Assembly (NCBI GenBank): GCA_024138015.1
Contig: JAMXBB010000002.1
Span: forward strand, 46,653,452-46,717,451
DNA: 64,000 nt
Source of the DNA: Lumnitzera littorea
Lineage: Eukaryota; Streptophyta; Magnoliopsida; Myrtales; Combretaceae
Reading direction: 5' to 3'
Shown: positions 1 through 11,616 of the stretch, in pieces
Layout: every line of letters begins with the position of its first letter
Position numbering within the stretch: the first letter of the stretch is position 1
Program-made: the position numbers and the translations under genes
Notes under the pieces: generated by a model
Databases searched by the model: none
Told to the model about the DNA's origin: nothing
Seen by the model: only the letters and a program-made list of their open reading frames with translations

Positions 1-136
1 TATAGGAATAGTCGGGTTAGTTCCATTAATGACCTCAAATGTAAACTTATTGGCTGAACTATGTGAATACCTATTATAAGCAAACTCAATAAAAGGTCAG
101 ATAAGTCCTAGTTAGTAAGGTTTTTGCCCCTTTTTT
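1..136 (-). pseudogene. G2 integrase C-terminal fragment (left flank of G1)
   Basis: Minus-strand translation of about 1-110 gives a decayed integrase piece with the motif PFIEFAYNRY followed by FEVINGTNP, the segment that follows the catalytic core in plant gypsy integrases. It has an in-frame stop. It is taken as the continuation of the G2 integrase interrupted at 11617. However, about 110 codons of core are missing between the two flanks, and no clean target duplication is seen at this side of G1. The exact join with the G1 LTR (about 115-137) is uncertain. Confidence 0.7.
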
Positions 137-541
137 GCATCTTAGGATATGCATTTTATTACTTTTATATATTTCATCCTTTTTCATTTCATGTAAGTAC
201 AAACCTTATGTAGTTGAACATATAAGGCTACCTTTTAGTATTAACTGGAATCAACTATCTTCCTCATTGAATATTAAATATACTATTTTCTCTTAAGAAA
301 CTTCTTTTGAGCTTATACTCTTATCTAACCCATTTAGCAGGAGTTAGTGGCGAATGCCTCCTAGGTTAGTATTCATACATAATATCAAGTACTAGTTTAG
401 ACTATACAGAGTTTGGTGGTGAATCATATCCATCAAATGGCTTACGTTTGCTAACAACCTAAAACCCATTCCCTTATGTCTCGCCATCGTTGATTTGAGT
501 GTATGACTTGACACCTTTGTGTAAGACCTTAAGGCGTATCA
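137..541 (+). repeat. G1 5' LTR
   Basis: Collinear with 11215-11616 over about 400 bases. Shared blocks include the run around 245-300 (cttcctcattgaatatt), the block at 366-440 and the terminal gcgtatca. The ends TGCATC...GTATCA fit an LTR. The left edge is inferred because the 3' copy is broken there by an L-family solo LTR. Confidence 0.8.
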
Positions 542-548
542 TCCTTAT

Positions 549-560
549 TGGTATTAGAGC
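549..560 (+). other. G1 primer binding site (tRNA-iMet type)
   Basis: TGGTATTAGAGC is one transition from TGGTATCAGAGC, the PBS complementary to plant initiator tRNA-Met used by many gypsy and copia elements. It lies 7 bases after the LTR end, which is slightly far, and fixes G1 on the plus strand. Confidence 0.75.
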
Positions 561-900
561 TTCTAGGTTCTAAGAAGGGAGTTACCATGCTTAAGTTGCT
601 GCATCTCAAATAGTAGTATGTTCTATGTGCTATTTGCAACAGCTTTGAAGTTGTTCTACTAAGTCATATTATCGGTAGTGTTTCAATTCACTTTAGTTGG
701 AGGTTGTGGCATGTGTATGTGTGTGTTGTTCTACTCTATTGAGTTTGAGTTGCTTAGTAGTTTTACTAGCTGTTATAAAATAGTGGTTCTAATAACTTAC
801 GAATTATCGTAGCGATTATATGGAGTGGTGCTATTGTTTGTTTCAACTAGAGAAGCATTTTGTGTTAGTATTGGAAATATCAAATCTTAGTGTCAATACG

Positions 901-1844
901 ATGGTTGGTGACAATAAGAGCAATACTCCAAGCTGTAGGAGGCAGATTAATTAGACCTTGAGGAAGATGAATGAACGGTTAGACCATCTTATTGATTTGA
1001 TGGAGAATATGATGTTAATAGTGTAGCATATGACCAAAGTCCAATCTATTGTAGCTGTACAAATTGATGATCGAGCTAATATAGCTATTAGAGTTGAAAG
1101 AAACGAGTTTTGAGGTGAAAAGCATGAATACGTAGCTTGAAATAATCAAGTTAGAAGAGTTAACCAATTAGCTTGAGACATATTGTCGTAGATGATGTGG
1201 ATGAAGAGGATGGTGAAAAGGAGTACTATAAAGTAAAGGAATGAGGTAATCAAGCTCTTTGGAGGCCTAAACAATGTTAAAGTCTAGATACCGACCTTCT
1301 TAAGAAGTGGGGATGCAAACAAGTACCTAAATTGGGAGGAGAAGGTAGAAAAGCTATTCAACCATTATCAATATGATGAAGAGGTGATTGTTTGTTTAAC
1401 CTCCCTAGAGTTTTTTTATGTTGCCATGTAGCGGAAAAACTTGCAAGCTACTTTGAAAAGAGATGGCAAAGAGAAGGCAAAGAGAAGTGAGGACTTAAGT
1501 TGAGATGAGAAGGGTTTTATGATGTAGATTTATACCTAACTCAAACTTATAAGATATATTTGAGAAACTTCAAGAATTGAAACAAGGTAGCAAGAGTGTA
1601 AAAAACTATGTAAAGGAGTTCCAAATATTAATGATCAAATGTGAATTGGGGGAGCTTAAGGGCGAAACTGTGTCTAGATTTCTATTTAGCTTAAGTATGA
1701 GATCAGATGTATGGTAGAGGTTCAAAGGTTCATGACCCTTATTATGACCCAATAGTATCGTTGTTGTGGTAGATCGCCATGTACCATATAAAGATCTACA
1801 ATCAACTCCCTTGTTGATCGTAGGCCTTTCATATGACACATAAG
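901..1844 (+). pseudogene. gag: G1 gag, N-terminal and middle part
   Basis: The capsid precursor would start at the ATG at 901 (MVGDNKSN). The following residues keep the usual gag opening with a KMNERLDHLIDLMENM-like helix. A later segment keeps the sequence around WEEKVEKLFNHYQYDEE (about 1334-1380), and 1560-1700 keeps the region read as LKQGSRSV...ILMIKCELGEL...SMRSDVW in mixed frames. There are several stops (TAG/TAA/TGA) and frameshifts. The coding region breaks at 1845-1849 where the S1 solo LTR enters and resumes at 5577. Family assignment rests on domain order and similarity to the G3 gag. Confidence 0.75.
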
Positions 1845-1849
1845 ACTCC

Positions 1850-4800
1850 TTTCACTATACATTAATATTAGGCCTATAGATAAGTAATATAGAGTAATTT
1901 AACTAAAATTTACTTCTTTGATGTAAATTAATTAAATAAACATGTGGATTCGTTGAATTCCACACCAAAAGAATATTATAAACGAATGTTGTTCATATAG
2001 GAATCTACATTAGAAGCTTCTATAAAAAAAATAAACTAGAAAGTAAAGATAAATGATTATTGACAAAAGTCTATTACAAAAATCTCTTCTCCACTCCCTG
2101 AGCGCTCCATCCCGTCTTTAAATGAAACTCACCTTGGGCATTTCTTGGCCCAGATGAACGAAGAGATGATCTTGCATCAACAAAAATTTATCGGGGTGTA
2201 AACTTATGCTTAGCGCGATAAATCCTCTCGTCAGTATCACGTGACAAAAATTCATTTAATGCATAAACATATGAATACATGATCAATCAGTATACCAAAC
2301 AATACATGTAGTGGCTTAAGAATTGCACATAACTTAGAATTATGCCCCTTGTAGTTGGGGTTAGAGATAATTAACCAATACAAACCAAAATCTAGGTCCT
2401 AACACTTGGGTTTAACATTGATTGCACTATTGTGCTTAAGTCAAAACAAAACCATATATATATATATATATATGTATGTAGAACATATATAATATACTTT
2501 CATTTCAAGCAACAAAACATATTTGCAAAATTCCAAGTCTAGCGGTGTGGTGGCCTTTGTAATCTACAAATACATGTCCTAAATAGAAGCCACTAGATAT
2601 GACCCTTCACCAACAGTTGGCGTCTCTCGGTGCCTAGTAAGCCCATCAGCTTAGGATAAAAACTCAATTAAAATGATGGTATAACTAGTGCCCAATCTTG
2701 TAGGAGGCTATCATCCTATGAGTCCATTCCTATCTTTTGCATGAAGTGGCAATCGGTGTCATCCAAATGCAATTATGAGGAATGCATGATTCATTGAATT
2801 TCTTAATCGTATAAGTAATTAATCCAATTTTCATGGCGATAAGATAATTTCATTCCATACAATTGCACATATGAGTTATCATAACCAATTCTCATTATTA
2901 TGTGATTAACAAGCCATGGCATTCAATCGTAAATTCACACACATGCATTTCCCATATCCTACAAGCATCCAATTTTCATATATATAAGGTTTTATATATA
3001 TATTTAGGTACATCTATTCTACAAACAAAGTCAAGTAAGGAGTCATTAGGAATTTACTCACTCAGTTATATGGATTAATTAAAATAATCCGAAGGCAGGT
3101 CTTCTCTAAAAGCTAGATCCCTTGGATATTGCAAATATAATACTATAAGGATTTGAAATAAAACTTAGAAAACTAAGCTAAAATCCTTTAAGTTATACTT
3201 TTGACTTAGTTTCATATTTTTATTAGTTTTCACTTAAAGTTTAATTGTATATAACTTTCTCATTTTAAATTCGATTTTGATAATCTTGTGGTCAATTTTC
3301 ATTGTTTTCGAGTATTCTTTAACGCGGTGAGGTTATATTTTTGAGACGAGGCACACAAAACTGCCTATAGGTTAAAACAATAGCAATCCTCATGATTTGG
3401 AGTACTTTTGGGCTTTGTTTGATTATTAGGCTTTTTTTTATTATTAAGCTTTTTAATATCTTGGGAAATCCTTTAGGCTTAGGCTTAAGATTTCATTTTA
3501 GGCTTAAAATGCTCCTTAAGGTCAGATTTCCAACTTTGATTTACACTCCTAAGGCTAGCAATAGCTTCTTGGTCCTTTAAGTAAGCTTAAGTTATCAAAT
3601 GGGTTTATTTTTTTATCTAAATCAAGGACAGTCACTTTGTTGGGCTTAGGGTGTGTTTTGTGGGCTTTTTAAGAGTCTTAAAACAACTATTATTGTTGGG
3701 GTAAGTTGCTGGTTGGAAATTTAATGATGGTTCAACTTAAAGTTTGAGGCCCGTTTTAGAAGTTTTAAGCTTAGTTTTGAGTTTTAGGCCTAATAGACTT
3801 ATCACACTTGCCTTGGTTGGTCTTTTCACTTTGTTTACTTACTTTTATTATATTTTTAAGTGTCTTTCAACATAGCTCCAGATCTGGTTGTGATGAATCC
3901 AAGGGGTTCTTGCTTGGTTTTTTAACTTGTTTTCTCATTTTCTCAAGTTTAAAAATTAAATCATAAACCTAGGTTACTTATATTCAAATCTAAACTTAGC
4001 TTTTCTCTCATGAGATGATTACTTAGCTCACACTTTACATGAAAAGTAGATCTCATACTTATTACAACTTCTATATCATAGTTCATGTCTTACAAAGTTG
4101 ATTTCCTCATAAAAGCTTCATGTAATTGATTTTCTTTTACCTAAGTCTAGATTTAAGCATGTTTAACTTAATAGAAGTGAAAATAACATCCATAGTACCT
4201 ACAAATACTTCAAGTGTAGCATGTTATCTTCTCATCCGAGTGCTCATTTCATGATTTCCTCAACTTAAAATCTTCCATTCTAAGTGTTAAACAAGTATCT
4301 GTACATAACACCAACTTTACATGCTCATAAGTTAACTTTCATGTAAAGGTTTCATGAGTTTACTTCTTAGAATGGTCTTAGTTATTTTGTCAACTTATGA
4401 TCATACTAATATCCTCAAGAAAATATGGTTTTCTAACATGAAATACTAGGCTACTGACACAAAGAAACTCTTATTGGTCCGTAAAACAAAAGTGTAGCGG
4501 TGGTGCACTAAGTTTCCACTTAAGCTTCTTGTCTTACTTTCTCCTTCTTACCTCCTTTTCAGAATTTTGAGTTTTGGTCTTTTGAAATGGGGTTTAGAGG
4601 GTACTCTAAGGATCCTAAAAGTGACTTTGAAGGTTGACAAATGGAGTACACAAAGTGGAGTTTTTGTACCATGAGGATTGGAGCTACAAGTGGCGGTAAA
4701 GTTGATTTTGTGGGGTTTTTGTATTTCCACTTTTGGGTTGATTTTCAAGTGAGAGAAATGGAAGTAAAAATGAAAGTGAAAGTGAGGGATATGAGAGAGA

Positions 4801-5576
4801 GAGTGGCCGGTTGTATGGGGGGTAAGTTAGTGTGTTTAAGAAGCTTGATTTTGTTGTCTTATAGTTTGCACAAATGCCAACATTTGATAAGACTAGATGA
4901 TGTAAGCATTAAGGGGTGAATAATAGAGTGTAAAACAAAGTGATTGATGGATGAAAGACAAGGCATGGTCTCCCTTTCTAGCCTTGTAAGAACTGGCCAT
5001 TAGGCTTCCTTTATGGCATGGAATTATCTTGTCTTCTTTATTAAAGTTGAATACATGAAATCTTGTTATAACTTATCCATATGTAGTATAAGTTAAGGTG
5101 TGATAAGGAAAGTACCTTATCACTAGTTTTTGATAAATTATCGATTGATAAAAGATTCTAACTCTTAATTGATAAGTTATTTAGGGTGATTGGTTGGTTT
5201 ATTTATTCACTTGTATAAGGCTTAGGCATGAAGATAAGGAAATTTTTTTAGAGTTTGCTTCCTAAATTGTTTTATAGATTATGATTTAATTCTTATAAAA
5301 TTATGAAATTTTCTAAAGTTGAATGAAATCATTCAAATTAAATTATCAATTAATTGCTTAGGGTTACAAGTCTTTAATTGCTTTAAGGTTTAGGGTTTTG
5401 GGTGACTTTAGAGTTTGTAGTTTTTCATGTTCAAGTTTTATTGATAATAGACTTTCGAATTGAAAAGTTAAATTTGTTTTTAAATGTAAAGTCATATTCT
5501 TAGTTTAGTTGATCTTTGGGAACGTTTAGGAAGTACTCTTAGTCAAATTGTAAGCCTGCTAAAAGTAAGGTTTACA
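1850..5576 (-). mobile_element. S1-family solo LTR inside G1 gag
   Basis: 3727 bases, flanked by ACTCC (1845-1849) and ACTCT (5577-5581), a near-perfect 5-bp target duplication. It is collinear over long stretches with 50086-54927: for example 2267-2400 matches 50417-50550, 3380-3560 matches 51510-51690, and 4740-4910 matches 52840-53010. The ends are TTTCAC...TTTACA (TG lost at one end). No gag, pol, PBS or PPT is present inside, so it reads as a solo LTR. Minus orientation is suggested by a pyrimidine-rich leader-like stretch and gaggtaag-like sequence on that strand; this is weak. Short ORFs at 3392-3580 and 4641-4919 lie inside and are not considered genes. Confidence 0.75.
2457..2474. 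repeat. (TA)n microsatellite
   Basis: A pure TA run inside the S1 solo LTR. The second S1 copy has a shorter, interrupted TA stretch at the equivalent place (about 50611-50632). Confidence 0.9.
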
Positions 5577-6060
5577 ACTCTAGAGGGAGAGATCAAGGTA
5601 GCCTAAAGAGCAGAGAAATAGAAGAGGAAAAACCCTTTTCAAGCTCAACATGACTGACCTCTACCATTTAGCTAAGCTATCTAAATTAATTATAGGCGAC
5701 CGACTAAAACCAAGCATACTAAGAGAAACGGGTAAGTCACCCAAGTTGACGACAGTGATGCTGATTAAAAGGACAAGGTTATCAAGAAGATTAGAGTAAG
5801 TAGGTTTGAGAAGAGACAATCTTTAAGTAGGAAAACTAGTGAAATAAAGTGTTTTAAGTGTCTAAGCTATGAGATATGGTCATGCAATGTTTGAATCAAG
5901 ATGTAATGATCATGAAGGGCGAGGAATTAGAGTGTGCTGATGAGGAGGAATTAGAGGAGAGAGTTACTAGAGAAGAACCCCATGAGGTCGAGAGTGAAGA
6001 AGATAGAGAAGATGTAATCTTTGCAATCTAAGGAGAGGTGACAACTTTAGTCATGAGAAG
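5577..6060 (+). pseudogene. gag: G1 gag, C-terminal part with zinc knuckle
   Basis: Coding sequence resumes after the S1 insertion. At about 5838-5890 the translation keeps EIKCFKCLSY followed by a frameshifted remnant of the rest of a CCHC zinc knuckle (C-x2-C-x4-H-x4-C), the nucleic-acid-binding motif of nucleocapsid. The region around 5925-6050 is acid-rich (repeated gag/gaa codons), as is usual between knuckle and protease. Stops and frameshifts are present. Confidence 0.7.
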
Positions 6061-6104
6061 GACCTTAACTACTATGTTGAACTTTGAAGATGAGCTAAGA
6101 TGAA

Positions 6105-7400
6105 TGGTAAACTCCATGCATTGATCATAGATGGAGGAAGCTACACCATGGCTACTGTTTCTTAAGTTCAACAACTAATCTATTGACTTGTAAACACCTA
6201 GAGTCGTATCAACTACATTGGTTGAGTGAAAAGGGTATAGAACAAGTTATCAAACAGGTTAAGATTCCCTTAGCCATAAAAAAAAATTATTAGGATGAGG
6301 TTATATGTAGTGTTGTTTTGATGCATGTGTCACATATCTTATTGGGACGACCATGGATTATTGACCAAAGTGCCAAAGATGGTCACAAGATTACTTACAC
6401 TTTTTAGAAGGATGGATGGGAGACCAAGTTCAACCTATGAGACCTAAGCAAGTTGGAAAGGTCCAATTGCAACTTACTCAATCTTAGAAAAAAACAAAAG
6501 GCCTTGGTCTTATTACGTAGCGAGCTAAATGAGACTATGAGATCATATGAGCCTATGTTCATGTTGATGCATTGATTATTGGAGATAAGACTAATAGACT
6601 ATGTAACTTAGGAGGTGAGGAGATTAATTGATTAATTTTTTGACTTATTCCGTAAGGAACTTCTCAAAGGACTACCTTCAGTTCATAAGATAGAACGTTG
6701 TATTGATCTATAGTATGGTGTTACCTTACCTAAGTGACCTGCTTACAAAATAAACATAAAGCAAGCAGCCTAGCTAAAGAGACTAGTAGACGAGCTAATA
6801 GAGCATGGATATGTTAGAGAAAGCTTTAACCCTTATGTTAGAACAGCTCTACTTGTCTCAAAAAAAGATGGTTCTTAATGCATGAGCATCAATAGCCAAG
6901 CCATCAATAGAATTACAATCAAGTTTTAGTACCCAATACATCAACTCAATGGCATGTTAGATGAGTTCCATGGCATTAAGTTATTTTTGAAGATTAATTT
7001 GGGAAGTAGCTACCATGAAATCCATATGAGGATTGGAGATGAGTGGAAAACAACTTTTAAGACCAAGTACAACCTTTATGAGTGGTTGGTCATGCCTTTT
7101 AGTTTGACTAATACACTGAGCGCTTTTATGTGACTAATAAACCATGTGATGAGACCATTGATTAGCAAGTGTGCTATGGTGTACTTTGATGAAATACCGG
7201 TCTACAATCTAAAGAAAGCCATTTTCTACTAGCATCAAATTGTCTTCTTGGATTATTTAGTCTCTAGTGGAGGGATCTGAGCTGATGAAGATAAGGCCTA
7301 AGCTATTTTAGAGTGGCTGACCTCAAAGAATGTACCCGAATGTGAGAAGTTTCCATAGATTAACCTCGTCCTATAGGAGGTTTATTTAGAACTTTAACAC
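6105..7400 (+). pseudogene. pol: G1 protease and reverse transcriptase
   Basis: The aspartic protease is marked by ALIIDGGSYT at about 6116-6145, with DGG in place of the common DSG/DTG. Reverse transcriptase follows at about 6655-7215, read in mostly one frame as LVDELIEHGYVRES, LLVSKKDGS, YPIHQLNGMLDE and MPFSLTNTLSAFM. The catalytic box is VYFDEI (about 7180-7197): the second Asp of YFDD is Glu. This change plus many stops make it inactive. G1 pol continues into RNase H. Similarity to the G2 and G3 pol supports a common lineage. Confidence 0.85.
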
Positions 7401-7439
7401 CATTGTAGGCCTTTTAACCAAGTTGACCAACAAAGGTAA

Positions 7440-7705
7440 TGGATTCTAGTAGAGTGAGTAGGTTAATGAGAGTTTTAAGGAAATCAACGATAAGAAGACC
7501 TTAGCTTCGATCTTGGCATTACCTAATTTTAAGAAGCCATTTGAGCTCGAATGTGATGCTTTGGGCATAGGAATAAGAGTTATCTTAATGCAAGAAAGTA
7601 GACCACAGTAAGAAGCTAAGCAAAGTTGCACTAAACTACTCAATGTAAGACAATGAGCTCTATCCACTGTTTTAAGCTCTTATAGTATGGTAGCATTACC
7701 TCTTA
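7440..7705 (+). pseudogene. pol: G1 RNase H, first part
   Basis: The segment reads LPNFKKPFELECDALGIGI and then a decayed ALSTV...W-x-HYLL. The Asp of ECDALG corresponds to the first catalytic Asp of the RNase H fold. The frame ends at TCTTA (7701-7705), where an S2 solo LTR enters. It continues in register at 8588, which confirms the insertion points. Confidence 0.85.
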
Positions 7706-8587
7706 TTATAGGAATTAAACCATTGGACCCTTGACCCGAGCCCAAGGCTTAGAAAGCATGGTTAGGCTAATTCTTTCCTTACAACCCACTACTAAGGAGT
7801 CTAAGCTACTTCAGTTGCTGACTTGATGCCTTGGTTAAGCCAGCCCCTCTCATATTCATTGATTGTCTCCAAATGTCAACCAGAGCTACACTCAAACAAC
7901 AGCTCGACCCATTCGACCACCTACCTAACCAACCTAAATTTGAGTCATACCAAATATGTTAGAGTTAAATTTACCTTGGAAGAATTATTTGCTCAACTCA
8001 ATATAGCTTGACCTACCACCTCAGCTTGGCATTAACTTGATCGTATAGTGTTCTCTTTTGCCAAAAAACCACCCATCCATAAGAAGCCACATATCTGAGC
8101 ACTCACTTAATAGAATCTTTCGTATGAGATACCCATTTTTGTTTTATTCTCAATTATACCCTTTATCATTCCTTGTACATTATTATTTTTTATATTAACC
8201 TTTTTGTCTTTTCCATTTTGGGTAGGATGTCCTAACTTTTCAGGTATAAATACCCACCGTACATAAAGTTGTACATCTTTTAACACTTTCTCTAATATTG
8301 AAGATACACTTCTCCCTTTGTGAGCATTGTCCTCCATTGCTTACTTCATTGTTATCTTAAACCTTAAGCAAGCCTAAGTGGTAAGTACCCTCATTAGATC
8401 AACTCGTGCGTCATATTGAGTTAAGCTGTAAGCCCTTAGTAGTTACTTAATATGTTATAGCCTTAGAGTAAATCGAAGGTTTACTTGTTTTTGCTTTCAC
8501 TTATTGTTGGCATATATTTTCAAGCTTTTAATAAGCTTAGACCATCCCACTGACTGTCTTTGTCTATCCTTACACCAGTTTACACCA
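7706..8587 (+). mobile_element. S2-family solo LTR inside G1 RNase H
   Basis: 882 bases between perfect TCTTA duplications (7701-7705 and 8588-8592). Ends are TTATAGG...TTACACCA, so the leading TG has mutated. It carries a good TATA box at 8245-8252. Downstream sequence from about 8370 (accctcattagatcaactc) parallels the second S2 copy at 15845-16731. Removing it restores the RNase H reading frame across the join. The ORFs at 7823-8011 and 8107-8337 are chance frames within it. Confidence 0.85.
8245..8252 (+). promoter_or_regulatory. TATA box in S2 LTR
   Basis: TATAAATA in a GC-flanked context (cagg...cccacc), about 540 bases into the 882-base LTR, where U3 should end. It is conserved at 16352-16359 in the other S2 copy. 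Confidence 0.65.
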
Positions 8588-9300
8588 TCTTACTAAGAGA
8601 TTTTGTCATTTATACAAACCATAAGTCCTTAAAGTGCCTCAATAGCTAGCATAAACTCTCAAAGAGATAAGCTAAATGGCTCAAATTCATGGAAGGATTC
8701 TCCTATGTCATTCTACATAAGAAAGGAAGTGCTTATGTTATGGCTGATGCATTGTCCCGGTGACATGTTTTACTCACTACATTCTAAACAAGGTTATCAG
8801 GGTTTTCATTGATTACGAAGCAATATGATTAGGACCCTTAATTTGGTCCTATTGTAAGTCACTATAGGGAAGGAATTGTTGTAAATGGGTACTATTGGAA
8901 TGGTAGAAACTTGTTCTATGGAAAACAATTATGTATTCTGAGCTCTTGAGTAAGAGAACTACTTGTGAGAGAAGCTCATAATTGAGCCTTGATTGGGCAT
9001 TTTGGTGAGATGAAAACCAATAAGCTATTAAAGGAGAAGTTTTACTAGTTAAGAATGACTAAAGATGTTCACAAGGTAGTTGGAAGTTGCAATGTTAAGA
9101 GAGCTAAGGAAAAGAAGGAACCATAGGGAGAGTATATGCCATTTCCCATTTTGACCAATGCATGGGAAGGCCTCGGCATAGATTTTGTTAAAGTTACCTA
9201 GAACATGTCAAGGAAAGGACTCCATTTTGGTCATTGTTAATTGCTTCACAAGATAGCACACTTCATACCATGCTACTAAACTAGTGATGTACACTTCAAT
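8588..9300 (+). pseudogene. pol: G1 RNase H end and integrase N-terminus
   Basis: RNase H resumes with RDFVIYTNHKSLK and ends with MADALSR (about 8740-8760). The integrase part keeps GHFGEMKTNKLLKEKFY (about 8996-9048), then a degraded zinc finger read as CNVKRAK (first Cys kept, second lost). The GIDFVK start of the catalytic core follows near 9175, and IAHFIPCY at about 9254-9280. The core stops abruptly at about 9297, so the second Asp and the Glu of the D,D35E triad are absent. Confidence 0.8.
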
Positions 9301-9935
9301 AACAATGCTTACTAGATCGATTTACCTATCGGCTATGATGTCTCCTTTATATTCAATTTATCCAACTTAACTCCATGCTAGGAAGAAGAAGAAGAGGGTA
9401 AAGAAGGTTCTCTAGATTATCTTTGTGACCCTAGGGAGGATGATAGGGATTAAGTTCATAGTCCAATTACTTGAAGTTGAGCTTAAGGCCTCTAAGGCAT
9501 AGCCTAATGTATCCTGACCAATTAGCTAGTTTAGTATAAGGTTCCCTATCTTGTCTTATGCTTTTATCACTCCCTAGGACTCAAGTACTAGTCACTCATC
9601 TAAGCAAGGATAATCCCTAACTTGTCTGTAAGCATACAAAGTTTTCTACAGCACGATTCGGGTAGTTCTCCATATTCAAGCCAACCTAATCCTAGTCCAA
9701 CAAGCTAACCACCCACCTGTTAATGCCCTATCTAAGCTATTCCTAATGGCAATTGACCTATTTGAAGGCTTATGAAGTATTTCCTACCACTGAATAAATT
9801 GAATATTCCTTTTGCACTTTTGTCAGAACAATCAGTTTGGGCCTAACATGTTTCCCACATATAGATCCCAAGGATGATTCTTTTAATATTCTTTCTTTTT
9901 ATTTTTTTATTTCAACTTTGCTACTTTTTGTGTAT
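9301..9935 (+). pseudogene. pol: G1 post-integrase tail
   Basis: Directly after the deletion point the translation reads NNNAY-x-IDLPIGYDVSF and FNLSNLTPC, the C-terminal segment that normally follows the integrase core (compare NAYKIELPKEYGVSNSFN in G3). From about 9400 to 9935 the frames decay into stop-rich sequence leading to a T-rich stretch just before the 3' LTR. No chromodomain was recognised, and no clear polypurine tract was found. Confidence 0.65.
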
Positions 9936-11214
9936 TAATGAGTTTCAAATTGGCTATACTTTAATTAATGATTTTTCATGATTTTCTCTTGAAATTTAAG
10001 TTTATTTTTACATAATGATACTTAATTGAGTAAAATTTTGTTTTCTAGGTTTTGAAATGATCTACATAAGAAAACAAGAAGATAAAAAAAAAATTCCACT
10101 TAAATTGGAGCTAAAATGAGCAAGTTATGAAGGTTTATAAATCAACATAACTGAACAATATGACTGTGTCATTTTCGGGTGAATTTGAAGCTTATTTTCA
10201 ACTGTCATAGGTAAGGATATTACCAAAAGACACGATTGTGTCCCTAGTCGTGTCTTTTCTAGCCAACATGTTTTTTTTTTTTTATCGCTTCTTATATAAA
10301 GTCTTATTAGGGTTTGTTTAAGGAGAAAACTTGTTGGATACAAATTTTAGAGAGCTTTTCAAGATAAGAACGCTCAAGGAGCGAGAGGACCATCAATAAT
10401 TCAAGATTCAATCTTATTTAAACTTTATGATTTTCTTTTCTACGATTTTCTACTCTTTGTTTTTAGATTATTATTTTATGATGCATAGAGAGTAGATCTT
10501 TGATATCTACATCTTATGGAACCTAGATCTATTCATGTGATATTATTATTATTTGATTAATTTAATTCTTTAGTCTTTTCTTAGTTCAACTATGTTTGCT
10601 TCATGATTTAGGTTATTATTTCTGTAGGTAATAATCTACAGTTTGATATCTTATAAGAGAATCGAGAAATTTCTTATAAGATTAGATTTAGGTATAGTCA
10701 ATGAGGCTTATTGCAAGATTAGAGGTAATTTGCAAGATTCTTCTAGAATTTTGAATTAAAGCATAAAGAATTTGTTATTCAATAATGTAATCTTAAATCA
10801 TGCTATTAAGAAGAGATTCTAATAAGTGAATTTAAAGTTAAGGTTAATTGGCTTGAAAAAGCGATCAACTTTAGTAGAAAATTTTCTCGATTAAGAAAAT
10901 TAAAGAATAAATTAGATTATCTTTAGGAAAATCACATGTTAGATCTAAGGGAAGCAAAGATCTAGATACGTTTTTGCAAATCTTGAAATAGTTTATAATT
11001 TTATTACTTTCTTGCTTAAGTTTTTGAATAATTCTTAATTAGATGTTAATATATTAATTACTGCAATTTAATTTAGGTTCTTTAAGTTTCTTGAAATTTA
11101 ATTTGCTGATTAAATAATAAAGACTTAATGAGTATTAGTAGTTAAAGTCTCTAAGGGATCGACATTCGGACTTAATTTACTATTGCAATTTGATAGGTAC
11201 ACTTACCTTTACCA
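9936..11214 (+). mobile_element. L-family solo LTR at the edge of the G1 3' LTR
   Basis: 1279 bases, ends TAATGAG...TTACCA (cognate of TGATAAG...TATCA in other copies), flanked by TGTAT (9931-9935) and TGCAT (11215-11219). It is collinear with 22347-23703 throughout (for example 9966-10135 with 22380-22540). It has a TATA box at 10293-10300. The insertion falls at the first bases of the G1 3' LTR. No coding potential. Confidence 0.85.
10293..10300 (+). promoter_or_regulatory. TATA box in L-family LTR
   Basis: TATATAAA, with the equivalent site at 16963-16970 (minus) and 41464-41471 (minus) in two other L copies, at matching distances downstream of a palindromic CpG motif. This supports a pol II U3 promoter in this family. 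Confidence 0.6.
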
Positions 11215-11616
11215 TGCATCCTAGGATTACTTGTTTTATACATTTTACACTTTTTTTTATATTTCATATGCATATAAACCCTACGTAGCTAAATATATAA
11301 AGCCAAACTTTTTGTATTGATCAAAATTAGCCATCTTCCTCATTAAATATTGAATATATAGTTTTCTCTTGAGAACCTTCTCTTAAACTTATACTCTTAT
11401 ATAACTTCTTTATCAAAAGTTAGTAGTGAGCACTCCTAGGTTAGTATTCATTTGTAATATTAAGTACTAGTTTAGGTTATGTAGAATTTGGTGGTGCATC
11501 ATATCCATCAAAGGCTCATGTTTGCTAACAACCTAAAACCTATTGCCCCTTTTTTGCCATTGTTTATTTAAGTGTATGACTTGATACTCTCTTATGTTTG
11601 ACCTCGAAGCGTATCA
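11215..11616 (+). repeat. G1 3' LTR
   Basis: Matches the 5' LTR (137-541) over its length, including the block near 11490-11540 (tggtggtgcatcatatccatcaaa) and the terminal gtatca at 11611-11616. The right flank is ACAACAG of the G2 integrase. A matching 5-bp duplication was not found on the left side. Confidence 0.8.

Larger units (their letters stand above)
137..11616 (+). mobile_element. G1, Ty3/gypsy element, plus strand, decayed
   Basis: Order: 5' LTR (about 137-541), tRNA-Met-type PBS (549), gag, zinc knuckle, protease, reverse transcriptase, RNase H, integrase, 3' LTR (ends 11616). It is split by three insertions: S1 solo LTR in gag (1850-5576), S2 solo LTR in RNase H (7706-8587), and L solo LTR at the edge of the 3' LTR (9936-11214). 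Every domain has stops and frameshifts and the integrase core is deleted near 9297, so the copy cannot be autonomous. The integrase style resembles plant chromoviruses of the Reina type; no chromodomain was recognised. It sits in the integrase gene of G2, in the opposite orientation. Confidence 0.85.

Noticed and set aside
4548..4919. Paired ORFs on opposite strands in the S1 LTR (66 and 92 codons).
   Set aside because: The second S1 copy (about 52640-53010) does not keep either frame, so they are chance frames in a leader-like region.
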